DNA from: Blastomonas natatoria
GTDB taxonomy: Bacteria; Pseudomonadota; Alphaproteobacteria; Sphingomonadales; Sphingomonadaceae
Direction of reading: 5' to 3'
Assembly: GCF_003201955.1 (NCBI RefSeq)
Contig: NZ_QJJM01000001.1
Span: 310,001 to 374,000 of the forward strand
DNA: 64,000 nt
Part shown: in pieces, positions 27,069 to 33,541 of the stretch
Numbering within the stretch: position 1 is the stretch's first letter
Layout: every line of letters starts with the position of its first letter
Position numbers and translations under genes: made by a program
Notes under the pieces: model-generated
The model's input: the letters and a program-made list of their open reading frames with translations, nothing else
What the model was told of the DNA's origin: nothing
Database searches by the model: none

Positions 27069-27087
27069 TTGGCAAGCAATTTGCCAA
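27069..27087. terminator. Hairpin after the RlmI-like gene
   Basis: TTGGCAA (27069-27075) and TTGCCAA (27081-27087) form a perfect 7-bp stem with a GCAAT loop 12 bp after the stop codon. The U-run is poor, so termination is only suggested by position. Confidence 0.35.
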
Positions 27088-27114
27088 CGCGCGGGAAAGG
27101 TGGAATTCCCTTCG

Positions 27115-27195
27115 TCATTCCCGCGAATGCGGGAATCCCGCTTCTGCTGCGACGGTAAGAGATAAGCGGGACCCCCGCGTTCGCTGGGGTGACGA
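27115..27195. repeat. Dispersed palindromic repeat R1, copy 2
   Basis: ATTCCCGC/GCGGGAAT (27117-27136, loop GAAT), then CCCGCTTCTG as in copy 1, and a second hairpin ACCCCCGCG/CGCTGGGGT (27171-27190), ending GTGACGATG. The unit is in the same orientation as copies 1 and 3 and lies just upstream of folB. Confidence 0.85.
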
Positions 27196-27223
27196 TGAAG
27201 ATATACTAGAACAGGCCCAGCAT

Positions 27224-27607
27224 TTGACCGACACCCAACCCGATAGCCTGATCCTCGAGGTCGCCGATTTCGACGTCAACGTCCTGACCGGCATCTATTC
27301 GGAAGAGACCAAGCTGCCCCAGCCGTTGCGCTTCACCATAGCGGCGGAGATGCTGGCAGAGGACCATTATGCGCCCGATACGCCGCTGAGCGCCTCCAAG
27401 AATTACATGGACCTGAAGCATGCGGCCTCCACCGCGCTGCCCGAAGGTGTGCATTTCACGCTGATCGAGGCGGTGGCCGACCATGTTATCGAGACGCTGT
27501 TCCTGCAGGATCCGCGCATCCGCCGGCTCAAGGTCAAGATCATCAAGCTGGCGATCGCCGAAGCTGGCGAATCGATCGGCATCACGCTGACCCGGACCCG
27601 CCGATGA
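27224..27607 (+). CDS. folB: Dihydroneopterin aldolase
   Basis: A 127-residue folate enzyme that cleaves 7,8-dihydroneopterin to 6-hydroxymethyl-dihydropterin and glycolaldehyde. Typical features are VLTGIYSEETKLPQPLRFTI, the NYMDLKHAA segment and HFTLIEAVADHVIETLF, which contains the conserved E for pterin binding. No ATG lies at the family start; a TTG at 27224 (LTDTQPDSLILEVADF) gives the right length and begins just after repeat R1. It overlaps the next gene by 4 bp. The start is less certain than the rest. Confidence 0.88.
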   Translation: MTDTQPDSLILEVADFDVNVLTGIYSEETKLPQPLRFTIAAEMLAEDHYAPDTPLSASKNYMDLKHAASTALPEGVHFTLIEAVADHVIETLFLQDPRIRRLKVKIIKLAIAEAGESIGITLTRTRR

Positions 27608-28386
27608 GCGGCAACCCGGCCCCGCTCGCCCTGATTACCGGCGGGTTCCGCCGGGTGGGTGCCGCGATCGCGATCGAACTCGCCCGCGCGGGCTATGCGC
27701 TGGCGCTGCATGGGCGCAGTGATCTGACGCCCGAACCTGCGTTGGCCGATGTGCTGGCCGCCCAGAGGACCAACTGGCACGGCTTTGCGGCCGATCTGGC
27801 GGATGCAGATGCACCTCAGGCCCTGGTTGATTCGGTGACCGCACATTTCGGTCGTGCGCCGGACCTGCTGGTCAACAACGCCTCCTTGTTCGACTATGAC
27901 GACTGGCAGACAATGTCGGCCGACATGCTGCACCAGCATTTTGCGGTGAATCTCTTTGCCCCGATGCTGCTCACGCGCGCCATCGTCGCCGGGGCAGGCG
28001 CGGGCGCGACGCCGGCGATCGTCCAGATCATCGACCAGCGGGTGCGCAACCCCAATGGCGATCAACTGAGCTATACCTTGTCCAAGCAGGCACTGGCCGA
28101 ATCGATCCGCACGCTGGCACGGGCCTTCGGGGCAAGGGCACGGGTGAACGGTGTGGCACCGGGCCTGACGCTGGCGACCAGCGACTATGACGGGGCGCAA
28201 ATGGCACGGCTTGCGGCGCGGATGCCTCTCAACAGATTGTCGGACCCGGGAGACATTGCGCGCGCGGTGCGTTATCTCGCCCAGGAGCCTGCGATCACCG
28301 GCCAGTTGCTTTTCGTGGATGGCGGTGCCCATATGCTCAGCCTGGAGCGGGACTTTGTCTTCATGGACAAGCAGGATCAAGCCTGA
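27604..28386 (+). CDS. FolM-like pteridine reductase (SDR)
   Basis: A 260-residue SDR. The nucleotide-binding motif is ITGGFRRVGAAIA, i.e. TGxxxRxG rather than the usual TGxxxGxG; this arginine variant is typical of pteridine reductases and dihydromonapterin reductase (PTR1/FolM). It has NNASLFDYDDW and the catalytic YTLSK. The gene overlaps folB by 4 bp. Together these facts favour reduction of dihydrobiopterin/dihydromonapterin or dihydrofolate with NADPH. A general SDR role cannot be excluded. Confidence 0.82.
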   Translation: MSGNPAPLALITGGFRRVGAAIAIELARAGYALALHGRSDLTPEPALADVLAAQRTNWHGFAADLADADAPQALVDSVTAHFGRAPDLLVNNASLFDYDDWQTMSADMLHQHFAVNLFAPMLLTRAIVAGAGAGATPAIVQIIDQRVRNPNGDQLSYTLSKQALAESIRTLARAFGARARVNGVAPGLTLATSDYDGAQMARLAARMPLNRLSDPGDIARAVRYLAQEPAITGQLLFVDGGAHMLSLERDFVFMDKQDQA

Positions 28387-28412
28387 CCGCTCGCCGACTG
28401 TTGGAGACACCC

Positions 28413-29009
28413 ATGCGTTTGACTGCCACCGCTTCTGTTTTTGCGCTCAGCCTGATGCTGGCCGCCTGTGGCAGCCATGACGGCGGTGGAGATCCGGTGA
28501 AGCGCATCGATCCGGCCTCGCTCGAGGTCAAGGATCAGGAAGCGCAAGAGCCCGACGCCATATTGCGGGTTGACGAGGTGGTGCTTCGCAACCCTGATCT
28601 GTCGACGCTCGCGCGGGCGATCAAGGCGGCGGAACTGGGCGCGGCGCTGGCTGCAGACAAGCCGATGACCGTGTTCGCTCCCGATAACAGCGCGTTCGAC
28701 AAGCTTGGCGTCGATGCGCTCGCGGATCTGCTGCTGCCCGAAAACAAGGCGAGGCTGGCGGCTGTGCTCAGCTATCACATCATTCCCGGCCGTCTGACCG
28801 CGGCCGAACTGCGCAAGCAGATTGGCGACAAGGGCGGCAGCATCGAGCTCACGACGTTGCAGGGCGAGAAGATCAACGCCTCGATCGAACTTGACCAGGT
28901 GAGATTGTCCGACGCCGGCGGTGATGTCGGCTCGATCCAGCAGGCCGACCTCGCGGCAAGCAACGGCATGGTCCATGTCATCGGTCAGGTGCTCGAACCG
29001 CAGCAATAG
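28413..29009 (+). CDS. Fasciclin-domain lipoprotein
   Basis: A 198-residue exported lipoprotein: signal peptide with lipobox LAAC near residue 22, then a fasciclin (FAS1) domain with TVFAPDNSAFDKLG, LSYHIIPGRLTAAEL and ASNGMVHVIGQVLEP. FAS1 domains mediate adhesion or protein contact. Start chosen at the ATG at 28413, preceded by GGAG at 6-nt spacing; the in-frame TTG at 28401 is rejected. It lies 26 bp after the FolM-like gene but is probably unrelated in function. Confidence 0.9.
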   Translation: MRLTATASVFALSLMLAACGSHDGGGDPVKRIDPASLEVKDQEAQEPDAILRVDEVVLRNPDLSTLARAIKAAELGAALAADKPMTVFAPDNSAFDKLGVDALADLLLPENKARLAAVLSYHIIPGRLTAAELRKQIGDKGGSIELTTLQGEKINASIELDQVRLSDAGGDVGSIQQADLAASNGMVHVIGQVLEPQQ

Positions 29010-29034
29010 GGGCCAGCTTCTACTCCCAATCCCC

Positions 29035-29110
29035 GTCATTCCCGCGAAAGCGGGAATCCTGGTCCTGTCGCAGCCTGGCGATATAGCGGGACCGCCGCCT
29101 TGACGGGGGC
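29035..29110. repeat. Dispersed palindromic repeat R1, copy 3
   Basis: ATTCCCGC/GCGGGAAT (29038-29056, loop GAAA) then a more diverged second part (AGCGGGACCGCCGCCTTGAC). It is in the same orientation as copies 1 and 2, between converging genes, where it could also terminate transcription. Confidence 0.8.
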
Positions 29111-29141
29111 CACGAACAATCCTTTCGATTTCGAAGTCAGC

Positions 29142-29819
29142 TCAACCCCCGGCCAGGGCGGTGTTGGCCGCGCGCAGCTTGCGATCGAGCGCATGGTTGA
29201 TCTGGCGCTCGATCACGGTGCGGGCATCGGGGTGGAGTTCGAGATACTGGCGCAGCTTCGGCGCCGAAACGCACCAGAAACGGCTGTCGCTAGCAAGCCG
29301 TACGGTCCCGGTTGCCGGTTCGCCGCTCAAGGCGGTGGCATCGCCGATCAGGTCGCCGCTGGTCACTCCGCCGACATGCGCACCGTGCAGGGTGATTTCC
29401 GCCTCGCCGTCGTGCAGATAGAACAGATGGCTGATTGCTTCTCCCTCGTTGATCAGCACTTCGCCCTTGCGACCCGTGATCCAGTTGCCCTGATCCATCA
29501 GATGCCGCGCGCCGGCGCGGGTCATGTCGCCCATGAAGCTGGCGCGCAGAGCCTCCTCCTCGGCAGAGAAGCGCGAGTTGCGCTCGGCCATCAGATAGCG
29601 GGACAGCATCGACGCGCTGATCACCAGCAGGACGAAGAACCACAGCGCCAGACCGAGATCATTGGCAAAGCCGAGGGCATAGCTGAGGCCCGCGAGCGAG
29701 GAGAGGACAATGCCGAGTCGCATCCAGGGCATGGGCGGAGCGATCAGGGAAATGGCAAGGATCATGAACGCCAGATGCCCCAGCCAAGCACCGTTCGCGA
29801 ATCCCAACCCCAGCGACAT
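29142..29819 (-). CDS. Membrane protein with C-terminal cyclic-nucleotide-binding-like domain
   Basis: A 225-residue protein with three predicted membrane helices in the first 75 residues (AWLGHLAFMILAISLIAP; MRLGIVLSSLAGLSYALG; LALWFFVLLVISASML), then a cNMP-binding/Popeye-like beta-roll domain (LINEGEAISHLFYLHDGEAE, VTSGDLIGDATALSGEPATG, FWCVSAPKLRQYLE). This three-helix plus cNMP-domain layout resembles Popeye proteins. The start at 29819 has an excellent GGGAGGG site 4-8 nt upstream; longer in-frame starts are rejected. It is divergent from the cytochrome cluster. Ligand and function are unknown. Confidence 0.8.
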   Translation of the reverse strand: MSLGLGFANGAWLGHLAFMILAISLIAPPMPWMRLGIVLSSLAGLSYALGFANDLGLALWFFVLLVISASMLSRYLMAERNSRFSAEEEALRASFMGDMTRAGARHLMDQGNWITGRKGEVLINEGEAISHLFYLHDGEAEITLHGAHVGGVTSGDLIGDATALSGEPATGTVRLASDSRFWCVSAPKLRQYLELHPDARTVIERQINHALDRKLRAANTALAGG

Positions 29820-29980
29820 CCGATCCCTCCCCAATGCACGACGCAACATGGCAAAAGCGCCGCCTTGCAGCAAGCGGCACGGCAGTCCGCCGCCTGGATC
29901 GGGCTGGCGCTTTTTCCGCATGGTTAGAAAGGATTGCCTTGAAACTGGGGGGAGAAGCGGCGATAAGAGTTAGCAAGACA

Positions 29981-30006
29981 AGACTAAGGGGTCGCATCGT
30001 TAGTCT
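29981..30006. promoter_or_regulatory. Inverted repeat upstream of the cytochrome cluster
   Basis: AGACTAA (29981-29987) and TTAGTCT (30000-30006) form perfect 7-bp arms with a 12-bp spacer, about 40 bp before the first cytochrome gene. It could be an operator for the cluster or a site shared with the divergent membrane protein gene. Confidence 0.4.
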
Positions 30007-30014
30007 ATCGGGGG

Positions 30015-30034
30015 CCGGTTCCGTGCGGAGCCGG
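30015..30034 (+). promoter_or_regulatory. Hairpin touching the ribosome-binding site of the pentaheme cytochrome gene
   Basis: CCGGTTCC (30015-30022) pairs with GGAGCCGG (30027-30034) around GTGC, with one G-U pair. Its 3' arm runs into the GGGGG (30033-30037) that is the best ribosome-binding site for the ATG at 30048. It could modulate translation; this is inference only. Confidence 0.35.
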
Positions 30035-30047
30035 GGGTAAAGCGACG

Positions 30048-31463
30048 ATGCACAATTCAGGGCTTTTGGCCGTTCACAGCTTGGGTGGAATCCGTGCCGC
30101 ATTTGCGGGTGCGGCATGTCTCGCCCTGGCCATCGGCGCTTTCTTCATTGCCAATTTCGCTGCGGCCGATCGGCTCGAAGCGCAAGCCGGCGCGGCTGCG
30201 CGCGGAACGCACATGGGTGTCGGGAGCTGTGCTGGATCGACCTGCCATGGCCGCAACGAGGCCGATGGCGAGGTGGTGCGGCAGGACGAATTGTGGCGCT
30301 GGCAGGAAGAGTCGACCCCCGGCGGCGCGCATGCCCGCGCCTTTCGCGTGCTTGGCGAGCCGCGCAGTCTGGCGATCGGCAAGAAGCTGGGTATTGGCGA
30401 TCCGCGATCGGCAGCGATGTGCCTGGGTTGTCATTCCACTCCGGCTGCAGCCAGGGGGCCGCGCTATCAGGTCAGTGACGGGGTCAGCTGCGAAGCCTGT
30501 CACGGTGCCGCTTCGGGATGGCTGTCCAGCCATTACGCTACCGGTACCAGCCATGCGCGCAATGTCTCGCAAGGGTTGATCCCGCTGGAAAATGCGCAGG
30601 CGCGCGCTGGTGTCTGCCTCGACTGCCATCTCGGCAATGACGCGCCCGGCCAGTTCGTCAACCATCGCATCATGGCTGCAGGCCATCCGCGCATCTCGTT
30701 CGAGCTCGACCTGTTCTCGACGCTGACCCAGCATCATGACGAGGACGTCGATTATCGCCAGCGCAAGGGCAGGACCAACAACATGCGCATGTGGGCGGTG
30801 GGTCAGGCGATCGCGCTGGAGCGCTCGCTCAGCCTCTTCGGCAAGCCCGGTATCGGCCAGGAAGGCGCATTTCCCGAATTCTATTTCTTCGACTGTCACA
30901 GCTGCCATCGCCGCATCTACGATGAAGAAGATGCGCGTCCGGCCAAGCTTGCCAATCCTGGCCGTCCGATCCCGACTGGCATGCCGCCCTATAATGACGA
31001 GAACATGATCATGCTCTCGGCCGCGGTGCGCGTCGCGGCCCCTGGCATGGCCCAGCAATATGAGGCGCAGACCCGTGCATTCCATGCTGCGATGGCGCAA
31101 GGGCGGGGGCCAGCGGTGGAGGCGGCCAATCGCCTGCGCCAGACGGCGATGGCGCTGGCCGATCAGTTCAGCCGCACAGATTTTACCCGCGCGCAGACCT
31201 TTTCGATCATGGAAACAATCGCCAGCGAAGCGATCGCCCCTCGCTTTACCGATTACGAAGGCAGCGTGCAGGCGGTGATGGCCGTGGACACGCTGCTCAG
31301 CGGCCTCGTCACCCAGGGTCAGGTTTCGGGAGGGGCCGCAACCTCGCTCAGGGCACAGATCAACCAGGCTTACGCCGCGGTGGCCGAGCCCAATGCCTAT
31401 CAGCCACTGGAATTCCGCCGCGCGCTTGGCGGCGCGGTGCGGACCATCCGGTCGCTGCAATAA
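30048..31463 (+). CDS. Membrane-anchored pentaheme c-type cytochrome (cytochrome c554-like)
   Basis: A 471-residue protein with an N-terminal hydrophobic helix (residues about 17-38, signal anchor or signal peptide) followed by five haem-attachment motifs: a CX4CH at C61-H67 (CAGSTCH) and CXXCH at 125-129, 148-152, 190-194 and 283-287. Many additional histidines (HAR, HRIMAAGH, QHHDED) may be axial ligands. The last 150 residues are helical without haem sites. The pattern matches cytochrome c554/multihaem c family proteins. It is the first gene of a four-gene operon with a GlcG/HbpS-like lipoprotein, a beta-barrel and a decaheme protein. Probable role: periplasmic electron transfer. Confidence 0.85.
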   Translation: MHNSGLLAVHSLGGIRAAFAGAACLALAIGAFFIANFAAADRLEAQAGAAARGTHMGVGSCAGSTCHGRNEADGEVVRQDELWRWQEESTPGGAHARAFRVLGEPRSLAIGKKLGIGDPRSAAMCLGCHSTPAAARGPRYQVSDGVSCEACHGAASGWLSSHYATGTSHARNVSQGLIPLENAQARAGVCLDCHLGNDAPGQFVNHRIMAAGHPRISFELDLFSTLTQHHDEDVDYRQRKGRTNNMRMWAVGQAIALERSLSLFGKPGIGQEGAFPEFYFFDCHSCHRRIYDEEDARPAKLANPGRPIPTGMPPYNDENMIMLSAAVRVAAPGMAQQYEAQTRAFHAAMAQGRGPAVEAANRLRQTAMALADQFSRTDFTRAQTFSIMETIASEAIAPRFTDYEGSVQAVMAVDTLLSGLVTQGQVSGGAATSLRAQINQAYAAVAEPNAYQPLEFRRALGGAVRTIRSLQ

Positions 31464-31558
31464 TACCGGCCGGGCAGGGAGATGACCAAGGTGGGACGTT
31501 TTGGTGAGGTCAGTTCTGGAATTTCCGGCCGGGTCGCATCGGTGCGGAGTGCGCGCGC

Positions 31559-33541
31559 ATGATGCGGATGGGCAAGGTTACGGCATCGCTCGCGGCGATG
31601 GCGCTGGTTCTCACGTCTTGCGGCGGCGGCAATAGCAGCGGCACCACGCCCGCGCCCAGCCCCACGCCGACCCCCAACCCCGCGCCGCCGCCGGCAGGGG
31701 GCAATTTCACCGCACCTGCGCAGGAAGCGCTGACCGTGGGCGAGGTGCAGCAGGTGATCGCACAAGCGGTCAGCGAAGCGCAACGCCGCAACCTGCCGTC
31801 GGTGATCGCGGTGGTCGACCGTGTCGGCAATGTCCTCGGCGTGTTCCGGATGAACGGCGCGCGGACCATGGCGCGGACCAGTGCGATGACCGAGGCCGGG
31901 TTGAACAGCCCCACCATCGACGCGCAGGGCCTGGATGTGCCGGCCGAAATGGCGGCCATCTCGAAGGCGGTTACCGGCGCTTACCTCTCGAGCAGCGGCA
32001 ATGCGTTTTCCAGCCGCACGGCCAGCCAGATCGTCCAGCAGCATTTTCCGCCAGCGCCATCGACGCGCGGACTTGAAAGCGGGCCGCTGTTCGGAGTGCA
32101 GTTCAGCCAGCTGCCGTGTTCGGACCTCAACGCGCGCTTCCAGACAGCAGGCGGTGCCAATGCGCTGATCGGCCCCAAGCGGTCACCGCTGGGGCTGGCG
32201 GCGGATCCCGGTGGTCTGCCGCTCTACAAGAACGGCGTGGTGGTGGGCGCGATCGGCGTGATGGGCGATGGCGACTACGGCTTCGATCCCAACATTCTTG
32301 ACCGCGATATCGACCCGGAAGAAGCAATCGCCTTTGCCGGAACCCAGGGCTTTGTCGCGCCCGAGGCAATCCGCGCCGACCGGATCACCGTCGATGGCAC
32401 CAGCTTGCGGTTCAGCGATATCCTTGCCAGCGACATCGGTACGCTCTCGACCAATTTCGCGGCGATCAACGGCAGCGCGGGCAGCATCATCGCGGTGCGC
32501 GGCTATGCCAATGCGACGATCATTGCCGGCACGCCTTATGGCACCGAAGCCTCGGGCATCCGTGCCGCGCGCGCCGCCGAATTCGCCAATAGCGATGCGT
32601 TCATCCTGACCGACGGATCGGGCAACAACCGCTATCCGATCCGTGCCGGGACCGATGCAACATCGGTCAGCCAGCCGCTGAGCGCGGCCGAGGTGCGGGC
32701 GATCCTGGAAGAGGCGTTTACCGTGCTGACCCGCGCGCGTGCGCAGATCCGCCGTCCGCTCGACAGCCGCATGCAGGCGACCATCTCGGTCGTCGATACC
32801 CATGGTCAGATCCTCGGTATCGTCCGTTCGCCCGATGCGCCGATCTTCGGCACCGACGTTTCGCTGCAAAAGGCGCGCACCGCGGCCTTTTTCTCGAACG
32901 CGGTGGCAGCCTCCAACCTGATGTCGGCCGGCGGCGGCGTCGCGCCGTTCGTCCAGGCGGTGCGGACCTTCCTCAACGATCCGCAGGCGCTGACCGGCAA
33001 GGTCGCGTTTTCGGACCGCGCTGGCGGCAACCTCTCGCGCCCCTATTTCCCCGATGGCGAGCTGGGCCGTCCGCCGGGGCCGTTCTCGCGCCCGATCGAG
33101 GACTTCAATCCGTTCGCAGTCGGTCTGCAGGTACAGCTGGTCGCGGCGAACATCATCCAGCATGCGCAGTTCGTGTCGGGCGCATCGCCCACCGATACCG
33201 CGCAGCGCTGCACCGCCTTGCCCGATACCGTCCAGGGCCAGAACCGCCTGCAGAACGGCATCCAGATATTTCCCGGATCGGTGCCGATCTATCGCGGCAA
33301 CACGCTGGTCGGCGGTATCGGCGTTTCGGGTGACGGGATCGATCAGGACGACATGGTCAGCTTTCTTGGCCTGAACAATGGCGGTGCGCGCGTGGGCAGC
33401 GTGGGCAATGCGCCCAAGGACATCCGGGCCGACATGGTAGTGGTGAATGTGGGCAATGCGCAGGTTCGGCTGCGCTATGTCAGCTGCCCGTTCGCGCCGT
33501 TCCTCGATACCAACACCCAGAACGTCTGCGAGGGTCTGTAA
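31559..33541 (+). CDS. Lipoprotein with tandem GlcG/HbpS (DUF336) haem-binding-type domains
   Basis: A 660-residue exported lipoprotein: signal peptide with lipobox LTSC (C21), a proline/threonine linker (residues about 27-47), then two GlcG/HbpS-like regions. The first has VPSV-type IAVVDRVGNVLGVFRMNG; the second has TISVVDTHGQILGIVRSPDA and KARTAAFFSNAVAA. Both include the closing segment VVGAIGVMGDG or LVGGIGVSGDG. HbpS-type domains bind haem or act as redox sensors; enzymatic activity is not known. Two domains in one lipoprotein is unusual. Its TAA is directly followed by the ATG of the barrel gene. Confidence 0.82.
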   Translation: MMRMGKVTASLAAMALVLTSCGGGNSSGTTPAPSPTPTPNPAPPPAGGNFTAPAQEALTVGEVQQVIAQAVSEAQRRNLPSVIAVVDRVGNVLGVFRMNGARTMARTSAMTEAGLNSPTIDAQGLDVPAEMAAISKAVTGAYLSSSGNAFSSRTASQIVQQHFPPAPSTRGLESGPLFGVQFSQLPCSDLNARFQTAGGANALIGPKRSPLGLAADPGGLPLYKNGVVVGAIGVMGDGDYGFDPNILDRDIDPEEAIAFAGTQGFVAPEAIRADRITVDGTSLRFSDILASDIGTLSTNFAAINGSAGSIIAVRGYANATIIAGTPYGTEASGIRAARAAEFANSDAFILTDGSGNNRYPIRAGTDATSVSQPLSAAEVRAILEEAFTVLTRARAQIRRPLDSRMQATISVVDTHGQILGIVRSPDAPIFGTDVSLQKARTAAFFSNAVAASNLMSAGGGVAPFVQAVRTFLNDPQALTGKVAFSDRAGGNLSRPYFPDGELGRPPGPFSRPIEDFNPFAVGLQVQLVAANIIQHAQFVSGASPTDTAQRCTALPDTVQGQNRLQNGIQIFPGSVPIYRGNTLVGGIGVSGDGIDQDDMVSFLGLNNGGARVGSVGNAPKDIRADMVVVNVGNAQVRLRYVSCPFAPFLDTNTQNVCEGL

